This document shows positions 7,953-15,063 of a stretch of DNA of 64,000 nt, piece after piece. The notes beneath the pieces were generated by a model. That model made no database searches, was not told where the DNA came from, and saw only the letters and a program-made list of their open reading frames with translations. A program made the translations under genes and the position numbers. The first letter of the stretch is position 1, and each line of letters opens with the position of its first letter. The stretch comes from an uncultured Bacteroides sp. (GTDB taxonomy: Bacteria; Bacteroidota; Bacteroidia; Bacteroidales; UBA932), in contig CAMCGB010000003.1 of assembly GCA_945874355.1 (NCBI GenBank), positions 140,186 to 204,185 on the forward strand, written 5' to 3'.

Positions 7953-8954
7953 CTATTTTGTTATTACTCTGGTTGCTACATAGGCAGCCTTCTGCGTAAG
8001 GCCGCGATAGACATTAGACGCACCTGTCGAATGGATGATCCAGGTGGCCATCGAAGGCACGGCGAAGAGCATTCCCAGCATTACGATATTGACCAGAAGC
8101 TGGTGGAAAGGGAACGTCACCATCGTGGTTGCATTGCAGTTGAAGAAGAAGTCAATCATCCCTTCCCTGAATTTGCAGTTGACAAGGTCCACGAGGGAAA
8201 TCAGCGGAATCCATAGGGAGACCTGGATATACCGGGCGAGCCACTGCGTCAGGCTGTTCTCGAATGTCGGAATCAGCGAAACGGCCAGCACCAGCGGGCC
8301 AAGGATGCCCAATATGGTCAGATAGACACCGGACGCTCCGATCAGGCAGTATCTGACACAGTTCATAAGGAAGGACACGATGAAGGAGAATATGTTTCCG
8401 CTCATCGTAATGGCACCCTGGGCCATATTGCTCGCCCACCCTTTGAGCCTGTCCCAAAGTTTGCCGTACCAGGGCTTTTCGTCAGCCCTTTCCGCCGCAA
8501 GGTCAGCGGCAGCCTCCCCTGCTATGGTCCCGCTTCCGTTGACCCCTTCAATGCTTTCGTTGCTGGAAAACTGCGACTGTATGCTTTCCAGCCAGTTGTC
8601 GCTGCCGGCGATGGATTCCACCTTGGCGACGAGCTGGTTGTACTTTGCATCATAGTTGTCGCTGTCATTTGAAACGCCCACCCATATCGCATCAGCAATC
8701 AGTCCTGTGACCCTGTCAAGGGCAAGGACACAGTTCCCGAACATAGGCAGGATAACCAGTACTGCAAGAGGCTTGACTATCTTCCATATGCTGATGCTCT
8801 CACCGCCCATCATATCCTTGGTGATGGCAATCACGGCAAAACAGGCGAAAATGGCGGCAGCTATCCCGGCGACAGACATCACAACGCTGTTGTCCCCCGC
8901 AAGAATCTGGCTCTTCACCTCGCTTATCATTCCGTATACCGTGTATCCTTCCAT
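7953..8954 (-). CDS. traJ: conjugative transposon protein TraJ
   Basis: This 333-residue polytopic membrane protein corresponds to the VirB6-like TraJ of CTnDOT-type systems. Hydrophobic helices are visible near residues 20-45, 60-85, 185-215 and 220-245, with more at the C-terminus. A conserved-looking segment is AIWVGVSN near residue 92, followed by a soluble periplasmic loop. It would form part of the inner-membrane channel. It lies 4 bases after traI and 2 bases before traK. Confidence 0.92.
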   Translation of the reverse strand: MEGYTVYGMISEVKSQILAGDNSVVMSVAGIAAAIFACFAVIAITKDMMGGESISIWKIVKPLAVLVILPMFGNCVLALDRVTGLIADAIWVGVSNDSDNYDAKYNQLVAKVESIAGSDNWLESIQSQFSSNESIEGVNGSGTIAGEAAADLAAERADEKPWYGKLWDRLKGWASNMAQGAITMSGNIFSFIVSFLMNCVRYCLIGASGVYLTILGILGPLVLAVSLIPTFENSLTQWLARYIQVSLWIPLISLVDLVNCKFREGMIDFFFNCNATTMVTFPFHQLLVNIVMLGMLFAVPSMATWIIHSTGASNVYRGLTQKAAYVATRVITK

Positions 8955-8958
8955 TGCA

Positions 8959-9573
8959 TCAGTGTTTTACTGCCTCTTCAAGGCTCTTTGCACAGGCAGT
9001 CATCATATTGATGTCCTTCAGTGCAGACAGTTCCTCCCGGACCTCCTTTGTCATCTGGACATTGATGGCCGACATCTTCCGGTTGCTCTCCTCGAGAACC
9101 TTGAGACGTTCCGCCTCGCTCATCTCGGATGACGAATCAAGAGCCTGCCTTACCTTCTTCACCTCCCTGCTGGAAAGCAGAAGATAATACCAGGCCTCGT
9201 TGGCCGCATTCCGTACGTCATAGTAGGATGGCTTTTCCATCTCCTTCAGACGCTTGACATATTCCTTGAACAGACGTATGGTATACTCGTAGTTATTGAC
9301 GGTGTAGATCGCCTGCTGGCCCTTTGAAAGGTATGAAGAGACCTTGCGGTAGCGTTCGTTCCATTTCTTCATATTGTCCAGCTGTTCCTCTATCAGGCCG
9401 AGGTTCTGCAGGAACTGGTTCGCATTCTGCGCCATATTGTCCCCGTCCTGGATATACGAGATGATGGACTGCAGGAAGTTCTGCTCGTCAAAGGTGAACA
9501 GCTGTGCGCTGACCCTGTGGCTGGACACGAGGCTGAGCACCATAGCGGCAATTATTGCAACTGTACGTTTCAT
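8959..9573 (-). CDS. traI: conjugative transposon protein TraI (DUF4141)
   Basis: This 204-residue protein has a signal peptide ending near HRVSAQ and an almost entirely helical mature chain, as in DUF4141 TraI proteins. These are periplasmic components at the VirB5-like position. The start overlaps the traG stop by 4 bases. The gene order G-I-J matches the Bacteroides transfer operon. Confidence 0.9.
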   Translation of the reverse strand: MKRTVAIIAAMVLSLVSSHRVSAQLFTFDEQNFLQSIISYIQDGDNMAQNANQFLQNLGLIEEQLDNMKKWNERYRKVSSYLSKGQQAIYTVNNYEYTIRLFKEYVKRLKEMEKPSYYDVRNAANEAWYYLLLSSREVKKVRQALDSSSEMSEAERLKVLEESNRKMSAINVQMTKEVREELSALKDINMMTACAKSLEEAVKH

Positions 9574-12047
9574 TTCAAAGTCTCCTTTATCGCTTTTACG
9601 GCACTGCCGTATCTATCCACATTCTGCAGGAATACCGCCTTCGCCTCCTTTGCGGACTGGTACGCCACCTGTTCCTCCGGGGAGGTCTCGATGCCGTACA
9701 CGCCGCTCTTTCTTCCTCCGAGGCTTATGAAAGCCTCACGGTAACGGTATCTCGGATTGAGGCCGTGCCTCTTGACACTGAGGGCCAGTGCGGACTCGAT
9801 GGCGTTCAGCCCGAGAGTCTCCCGGACGACATCGAAACTGTTCTGGCTATTGCTGTGGTCCAGCAGTATCTTGACGGCCGAGTTGTTCACGATTACCGTC
9901 TTTATCACATCGTTGTTCCTGATGTCGGCTACATCCTGGGTAACCACGAAAGCAGCTGCAGAGTACTTTCTCGCAGTTCTCCAGAGTTCCATCAGCTTCG
10001 GGCTCATAGTCTCGTTCGAGATGGCCTTCCACGCCTCGTCTATGACAAGCATCTTGAATCCCTTCTTACGGCGCATCATCCTCTCGAAGTCGTGCATTAT
10101 CGTGCTTGTGACGACGGAAAGGATCAGTTCGTCGTCGCATACGCTTGAAAGTTCGTAAACGACGAAACGGCAGTCCGAATGGTCCACCGGTGCCGGATTG
10201 TTCAGCAGTTGCGGATACGTTCCTTCACTTGAGAACGGGAACATGGCCTTGCAGAAGTTCTCGCAGTCAAAATCGTCCTTTCCCACCGGAGAGCCTCCGC
10301 ATTTGAACTTGCCCTTGTCTATCGATTCCTTGAGTTCCCCTCCGACATAGTTCCTGAACTGGTCAAAAGTGGGAATCTCCACCTTGTCCTTCCGGCACTT
10401 CTCCATAAACGAGGTCAGTACAGATGTCAGGACCGGGCTGTTCGACTTGTTCCATCCCCTTTCCGGCACCCAGATGGTCTTGCACAGGGCCTCAAGATAC
10501 TGGAGCGAGGCATTTTTCCCGTCCACTTTTTCCGTGTATCCCACAAACGGGTTCAGGCTCAGCGGATGGTCCCCGTCATACACGTTGTATATTCCGTCAC
10601 GGCCTTCAGATTCCTCCTTTATCACCTTGCAAAGTCCTTCATAGGAATCACCTATATCGACCACGAAGATGCTGTTGCCGGCGTCATAGCTCTGCCTCAG
10701 GAAGAAATTCGTGAAATACGACTTGCCCGAACCTGAAGGACCGAGGATGAAGCCGTTGAAATTGTCAATCAGGCCTGCCTGCATCGCCACCCCGCCCATA
10801 TCAAGCGTGATCGGAATATTCCGGAACCTGTCGCAGACCTTGAACCGGCCGCCGTAGACAGGAGCTTCAAAGCTGTCCCATATCCACGGGCAGAGTGCCG
10901 ATTCCAGTTCCACGGTCATATAGTCATCCCTGCTCAGTTCCGACTCCCCTCCCGGGATGCCGGCAAAGTACAGGACCGGAGTGTTGAAGTTGTTGTACAC
11001 CCCGTTGATACCCATATCGGAAAGTGCGGAACCGATGATGCCTTTCAGTTCGTCAGTGTCTCCTTCTTCCGTCCAAGCCATCACGTTGATGTGTGACTTG
11101 ACGAAACGGACCGAGCCTCCGTTGGCGGCCTCGAGCACCTCTGTCATCTCCTCCGAATTGCGCCTGTTATCAACGGACTGGATTCCTCCGGATTTCATTT
11201 TCTTCCGCCTGCTGTCAATGTCCCTGAGGATGCTTGCCTGCGGCAGGACAGCTATGTACTGGTTGACAATATGTTCACAGTTCAGTCTCAATCCGAATTC
11301 CGAGCCCAGGCCTGTCACAACCCTTGTGTTTGCGCTGGCAAGCTGCCTGTCATCAAGGACAGACGGTATCTCCGAAGGCATCTGGTCCGCATCGCTGACG
11401 CTGTAGCAGATCATCTTCCTGTCGAAAACCTTTACGCTGTCCGGCTCAAGCATTATTCCCGACAGTTGGGTATCATCTCTACCCAGCATCATATACCGTT
11501 GGATAAGCCCCGGGTGCGTGCTGTCTCCTGTCAACTCCTCTCCGGCTATCGGAGTCACAGACAGGCCCGGGCACTGGCCCAGGAATGTCTGGAACTCCTT
11601 TGCCTTGCTGAAGAAACCACCGATTGCGGTCTTGTCCTTGACAAAAGGCTTTATGCCGAAGAGGGACGACGATACGGGAGAATGCCACATCGCATCCTTC
11701 GACGAGAATGTCAGGAAGATGCGGCATTCGTGGCAAAGATATGGCCGGCCGTCAAAATGCCTTTCATAGGATTCCGCGAGGAAACCGTTGGCAGTTCCGG
11801 CCTGATACTTTCTGTAAAGGAAGGAATCCTGCTTGTGCACTATGGTGTACGGCGGAAGATTCCTAATCGCCGCCGAAAGACGGCCTATCATAGCGTCATA
11901 CGCCGACTCGCCCTGTGTCGTGATTGCCGGCAGGCTCAGTTTCCAGGCGAATGTGATGTCGCCTTTCTTGGAAACGACGGCTCCGTCCAGAACCCCGTTC
12001 AGGGGAAATACGTCAGCCAGGTATGACTTCGTGAAATTCATTTCCAT
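9570..12047 (-). CDS. traG: conjugation ATPase TraG (VirB4 family)
   Basis: This 825-residue VirB4-type ATPase powers assembly of the mating channel at the inner membrane. The Walker A motif GPSGSGKS is at residues 436-443. Walker B (MLVIDEAWKAI) lies near 668, followed by a VTQDVADI segment typical of VirB4. The N-terminal 400 residues form the usual TraG/VirB4 N-domain. Its start overlaps traF by 10 bases. Length and motifs are complete, so it is likely functional. Confidence 0.96.
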   Translation of the reverse strand: MEMNFTKSYLADVFPLNGVLDGAVVSKKGDITFAWKLSLPAITTQGESAYDAMIGRLSAAIRNLPPYTIVHKQDSFLYRKYQAGTANGFLAESYERHFDGRPYLCHECRIFLTFSSKDAMWHSPVSSSLFGIKPFVKDKTAIGGFFSKAKEFQTFLGQCPGLSVTPIAGEELTGDSTHPGLIQRYMMLGRDDTQLSGIMLEPDSVKVFDRKMICYSVSDADQMPSEIPSVLDDRQLASANTRVVTGLGSEFGLRLNCEHIVNQYIAVLPQASILRDIDSRRKKMKSGGIQSVDNRRNSEEMTEVLEAANGGSVRFVKSHINVMAWTEEGDTDELKGIIGSALSDMGINGVYNNFNTPVLYFAGIPGGESELSRDDYMTVELESALCPWIWDSFEAPVYGGRFKVCDRFRNIPITLDMGGVAMQAGLIDNFNGFILGPSGSGKSYFTNFFLRQSYDAGNSIFVVDIGDSYEGLCKVIKEESEGRDGIYNVYDGDHPLSLNPFVGYTEKVDGKNASLQYLEALCKTIWVPERGWNKSNSPVLTSVLTSFMEKCRKDKVEIPTFDQFRNYVGGELKESIDKGKFKCGGSPVGKDDFDCENFCKAMFPFSSEGTYPQLLNNPAPVDHSDCRFVVYELSSVCDDELILSVVTSTIMHDFERMMRRKKGFKMLVIDEAWKAISNETMSPKLMELWRTARKYSAAAFVVTQDVADIRNNDVIKTVIVNNSAVKILLDHSNSQNSFDVVRETLGLNAIESALALSVKRHGLNPRYRYREAFISLGGRKSGVYGIETSPEEQVAYQSAKEAKAVFLQNVDRYGSAVKAIKETLK

Positions 12048-12343
12048 TGTCCTGTGAATGTTTTGGGCTTGACTTCAATGAAGTTCCGGACTCTTCTGGA
12101 GCAGATGAACTTCATTATATCCCTCTCGGACCAGAATGTCTGGAGCATGGTTGCGGCGAAATACGCCAGCACGGCGATTACGATGAACAGGGCCGATGCT
12201 GCCATAGTTCCTACGAATGCGCCTGATATGAACGACAGGACAGCTCCTGCACCCAAAGCCGCGAGAAACAGGAACACATACCTGCCTTGAAGTCCGAACA
12301 GCGAGAACGGCCTGTCCAGGACCCTGTAGACCTTGCGTACCAT
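12038..12343 (-). CDS. traF: conjugative transposon protein TraF (VirB3-like)
   Basis: This 101-residue protein starts MVRKVYRVLDRPFSLFGLQG and has two membrane helices (about 22-45 and 48-70) followed by a basic tail. That is the DUF4133/TraF pattern related to VirB3. An in-frame upstream extension to 12406 is rejected: it would run back through traE and lacks family resemblance. It sits directly before the VirB4 gene, as VirB3 genes usually do. Confidence 0.9.
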   Translation of the reverse strand: MVRKVYRVLDRPFSLFGLQGRYVFLFLAALGAGAVLSFISGAFVGTMAASALFIVIAVLAYFAATMLQTFWSERDIMKFICSRRVRNFIEVKPKTFTGQWK

Positions 12344-12345
12344 AA

Positions 12346-12642
12346 CTACACCGTCAAACGGACCAGACTCAGCAGCACCACGCCCAGAATGAAGCCGGAG
12401 CCCCATTTGAGCAGTGCGTCCTTTGCCTCATGTTCGGATATGATCCACTTGCCGATGGTCACGCAAAGGCCGACGGCGCATATTATGGTGATCACCACCG
12501 ACACCATGTCGATGATTCCTATCACCATACCCTTGAGCGACGATGTAGCCGAGTTTATGATTGTGTTCCCGTCAGGAGCAGCCAGACTGACAAGCGGAAG
12601 CAGCCAGGCCACCATTGCAACTGCATATCTTTTCCGTTTCAT
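12346..12642 (-). CDS. traE: conjugative transposon protein TraE (DUF4134, VirB2-like)
   Basis: This 98-residue protein has a signal peptide (residues 1-21) and two long hydrophobic helices. It matches DUF4134/TraE in size and in features such as SATSSLKGMVIGIIDMVSVV and WIISEHEAKDALLKWGSGFILG. VirB2-like proteins are pilin-like subunits. It overlaps the upstream gene by 4 bases and precedes traF by 2. Confidence 0.9.
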   Translation of the reverse strand: MKRKRYAVAMVAWLLPLVSLAAPDGNTIINSATSSLKGMVIGIIDMVSVVITIICAVGLCVTIGKWIISEHEAKDALLKWGSGFILGVVLLSLVRLTV

Positions 12643-12971
12643 AGCCGTCTGCTTGTCATTTCAACCTTGAAGCCCTCTCCCTTCACCTTTTCGATAAGGG
12701 CGAGCCTCTCCTTCTTCGGCCTCTGCGGGTCGAACAGTCCTTCGGCATCCTCAAGCGGCAGCATATCTCCGCATTCGCTCTCTTCGTCCGGGTCTTCCTC
12801 ATACGGCTTCCTCTTGGGTATGAACTCGGTCTCGATCAGGGAAATGTCATCCCCGTCGCCTTCATCCGGGACTGCTTTTCTTGACTTCCTTTTGTGAAAG
12901 GCCGATTTGGCCAGCCAGGCGGCTGCTATGATACCTGCCACGCATACCGCGATTGCAATTGTCCTGTACAT
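12639..12971 (-). CDS. membrane-anchored acidic protein at the TraD position
   Basis: This 110-residue protein has one N-terminal helix (about 4-22), a basic stretch (HKRKSRK) and a very acidic cytoplasmic tail. It is the first gene of the transfer operon and overlaps traE by 4 bases, so it occupies the place of traD in CTnDOT. I do not recognise the sequence family with confidence, and the function is unknown. Confidence 0.75.
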   Translation of the reverse strand: MYRTIAIAVCVAGIIAAAWLAKSAFHKRKSRKAVPDEGDGDDISLIETEFIPKRKPYEEDPDEESECGDMLPLEDAEGLFDPQRPKKERLALIEKVKGEGFKVEMTSRRL

Positions 12972-13000
12972 AATTCTTCAGCATTTTATGTTATAGGACG

Positions 13001-13024
13001 CTAAAGTATACGAATATTTTCGTA
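13001..13024 (-). promoter_or_regulatory. transfer-operon promoter with abutting palindrome
   Basis: On the minus strand TACTTTAG (13001-13008) matches the -7 element TAnnTTTG at all but one base, 30 bases before the first transfer gene. Directly upstream lies the palindrome TACGAATATTTTCGTA (13009-13024, 6-bp arms, 4-base centre). A palindrome touching the -7 element is a likely operator that could gate transfer. Confidence 0.55.
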
Positions 13025-13116
13025 AAATAAAAATCGCTTTTAATTTCCGGTGAATTGAATGATGCTTGCCTGTTGTCCGTCCTGTAGGTGAAAACACCTG
13101 TATCACTCTGCAAATC

Positions 13117-13188
13117 TACGGCGGCACGCAACCCGTCAAGGTCCGCTGTGCTCTCCACCTTGTCTTGAGTTGCTCCGGAGCCGCCGTA
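13117..13188. other. 72-base nested stem-loop
   Basis: Three nested pairings build one long imperfect hairpin: 13117-13125 with 13180-13188 (9 bp, TACGGCGGC/GCCGCCGTA), 13128-13132 with 13169-13173 (5 bp) and 13137-13142 with 13057-like ACCTTG at 13157-13162 (6 bp). It lies in the non-coding gap between the transfer operon promoter and radC. A small AGGTG-AAAA-CACCT hairpin precedes it at 13086-13099. It could be a structured RNA, an attenuator or a DNA cruciform; strand and role are not shown by the sequence. Confidence 0.6.
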
Positions 13189-13236
13189 TCGATTGCGGCG
13201 TAATACTTAAATGTTTCACCCTAATCATTCCAGACA

Positions 13237-13653
13237 ATGAAAAAGCAAACATCACAGAAACAATTCGCCGCAGCAATCAGCGATTCCGATTCTGCCGCAA
13301 ACTTCCTCCGTGAAGACCTTAACGACCTTGACCACGAAGAAAGCTGGGTCTTGTACCTGAACAATTGCAACCGCCCGCTCGGCAAGCTGATGATTACAGT
13401 CGGCTCCATCGCAGCGACCATCATCGACCACAGAAGGATAGTCAAACAGGCCCTCCTGTGCAACGCGACGAGGATCATCCTCTTCCACAACCATCCCAGC
13501 GGCAACCCCCTGCCAAGCAAAGCCGACATCACGGAGACCGAGAAACTCAAGAAGGCCTGCGACCTTTTCGAGATTTCCCTCCTCGACCACATAATCATTG
13601 CCGAGGACTCGTTCTACTCTTTCGCAGATGAATCCAGAAAATCCTTCAGATAA
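13237..13653 (+). CDS. RadC-like JAB-domain protein
   Basis: This 138-residue protein is a single MPN/JAMM domain of the RadC family. The motif is clear: HNHPSGNPLPSKAD with the two zinc-binding His and the Asp, preceded by the conserved KQALLCNATRIILFHNHPSG run. These proteins are common on Bacteroidota ICEs; their biochemical role is not settled. It lacks the N-terminal HhH region of chromosomal RadC. Its stop overlaps the start of the DUF4313 gene, so the two are co-translated. Confidence 0.93.
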   Translation: MKKQTSQKQFAAAISDSDSAANFLREDLNDLDHEESWVLYLNNCNRPLGKLMITVGSIAATIIDHRRIVKQALLCNATRIILFHNHPSGNPLPSKADITETEKLKKACDLFEISLLDHIIIAEDSFYSFADESRKSFR

Positions 13654-13940
13654 TGAAAACTTACTGCTACAATGGGCTCAAGGTTTATCTCAGACCTACC
13701 ACTTACGCCAACAACGGCACCCTCGCAATCGAAATGCTCTGCGAAGACGACGATGAATTCTACGATGTCATCACGGTCAACCTTGGCAGTTTCCTCCAGT
13801 CAGAAGAACTTGCCTTCGTGGATGACAACAACCTTCCCGGCATCGGGCAGTGGCTCGAATCAAACGGAATTGCTGCTCCGACAGGGTTCTGCCAGGCAAG
13901 CGGCTTCTGCAAATACCAACTATATGAGTTCTACATATAG
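13653..13940 (+). CDS. DUF4313 domain protein
   Basis: This 95-residue acidic protein matches the small DUF4313 family that recurs on Bacteroidota conjugative elements (YDVITVNLGSFLQSEELAFVDDNNLPG). No catalytic motif is visible and function is unknown. It starts at the last base of radC and overlaps the next gene by 17 bases. Confidence 0.85.
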   Translation: MKTYCYNGLKVYLRPTTYANNGTLAIEMLCEDDDEFYDVITVNLGSFLQSEELAFVDDNNLPGIGQWLESNGIAAPTGFCQASGFCKYQLYEFYI

Positions 13941-14400
13941 ACATATCCTCACACTCGGTGACTACTCCCTGCAAAGGGAGTTATGTCATCGCGTAAAGAC
14001 TTCAAGCCTCCCAAGCCTCAGGGAGGCAGCAGGCAAACTGGCAGAAGGCATCTGCTTCCACGCTGACGGAGTCCTGATTCCTGTTCCCTCCCATCTGGGC
14101 ATCGCCACGGACACTCTCCTTCTCTGTAACGAGCTCTCGCGACTCACAGGACTCCCCGTCTGCGACGTCCTTACCTGCCGCAGGCACGAATCCCTCTACC
14201 TTCTCAAGAAGGCCGGCTCTCCCCTTCCCGACATTACCTCGATGGACTTCCGGCTCAAGGCGGAACTGCCGGCCGGTCTCAGGCCTCTCCTTGTAGACAA
14301 TGTCATCGGCACAGGTACGACTATGAAGGCGGCCCTTTCCGCTGTCCTTGACGGCATTCCATGCTCCATTGCCGTCGACTATGCCCGGCTGATGCTGTAG
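13924..14400 (+). CDS. phosphoribosyltransferase-like protein
   Basis: This 158-residue protein ends in a type I PRTase core. LLVDNVIGTGTTMKAAL is the PRPP-binding loop, with a ComF-like upstream half (VLIPVPSHLGIATDTLLLCNELSRLTG). A substrate cannot be named. The ATG at 13924 is chosen because the earlier part of the long reading frame lies inside the DUF4313 gene and does not resemble a protein family. Placement in the RadC-DUF4313-SSB block suggests a nucleotide or DNA-processing support role. Confidence 0.8.
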   Translation: MSSTYRHILTLGDYSLQRELCHRVKTSSLPSLREAAGKLAEGICFHADGVLIPVPSHLGIATDTLLLCNELSRLTGLPVCDVLTCRRHESLYLLKKAGSPLPDITSMDFRLKAELPAGLRPLLVDNVIGTGTTMKAALSAVLDGIPCSIAVDYARLML

Positions 14401-14444
14401 ATGCTCCTGTGTATTCTGCTGGATTACTTCCCCATTTATTGATG

Positions 14445-14500
14445 CAAAGGTATTTCCGGACTTCCGCAGCCTGTAAAGGGTAAATGGCACAGTCCGGAAA
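14445..14500. other. 10-bp inverted repeat with antisense -7 element
   Basis: TTTCCGGACT (14453-14462) is mirrored by AGTCCGGAAA (14491-14500). On the minus strand a perfect -7 element TACCTTTG (14445-14452) abuts the left arm, which suggests an antisense transcript running back over the phosphoribosyltransferase gene. The gap 14401-14608 otherwise shows no gene. Confidence 0.45.
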
Positions 14501-14608
14501 ATCTCCACACCTGCGGGTAGTATTTTCCTCCCTGCCCTTGACCGGCTGCCCGTCCGGCGCTGATGCGGCATCAAAAATTGATTCAGTAACCCTTTAACAG
14601 AACACATT

Positions 14609-14956
14609 ATGGAACATCTCAATTCAGTCACCCTCAGAGGCTTCGTCGGAAACGTCAGGATCATGGACGTCCAGGACCGCAAGGTCGCCAACTTCTCAGT
14701 CGCAACCAACTACGCCTTCAAGAACTCCAACGGAGAGGCCGTCATCGAGACCACCTGGCACAACGTCACCGCCTGGAGCGGCTGCAAGTCCGCCGACATC
14801 ACAGCCATCAGGAAGGGAATCGCCGTCGAGGTAGAGGGCCGTATCCGCGCCAACCGCTACACCGGCTCCGACGGAGAGACCCGAGTCATCTACGAGGTGC
14901 TTGCCCGCGATGTCAAGATCATCGACACGCAGGCCACCTGTGAGAATGGCCAATAA
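14609..14956 (+). CDS. ssb: single-stranded DNA-binding protein
   Basis: This 115-residue SSB consists almost only of the OB fold (LRGFVGNVRI ... VANFSVATNY ... TWHNVTAWSG ... GIAVEVEGRI). The acidic C-terminal tail that recruits partners in chromosomal SSBs is missing. It probably coats DNA that enters or leaves during conjugation. It closes the plus-strand RadC block and is followed by two hairpins. The element carries a second, different SSB at 42063. Confidence 0.95.
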   Translation: MEHLNSVTLRGFVGNVRIMDVQDRKVANFSVATNYAFKNSNGEAVIETTWHNVTAWSGCKSADITAIRKGIAVEVEGRIRANRYTGSDGETRVIYEVLARDVKIIDTQATCENGQ

Positions 14957-15014
14957 GGAATCGGGCCGGTCCATCAGCGGCCGGCCACCTTTTGGTTTCT
15001 GTTTGCTTGCTTTT

Positions 15015-15039
15015 GCCTCCCGGTCTTGGGAGGCTTTTT
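15015..15039 (+). terminator. intrinsic terminator between ssb and the convergent res gene
   Basis: GCCTCCC (15015-15021) pairs with GGGAGGC (15028-15034) and is followed by five T. A second GC-rich hairpin (GGCCGG 14964-14969 with CCGGCC 14981-14986) lies before it. Together they separate the ssb unit from the res gene, which ends at 15064 on the other strand. Confidence 0.85.
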
Positions 15040-15063
15040 CATTTTTGGGCGAGGTGCATAGAA

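Noticed and set aside
14002..14709. Long minus-strand reading frame across the phosphoribosyltransferase and ssb genes
   Set aside because: It is antisense to well-supported genes, has shadow-like composition and no family resemblance. Its length comes from codon bias of the plus-strand genes.
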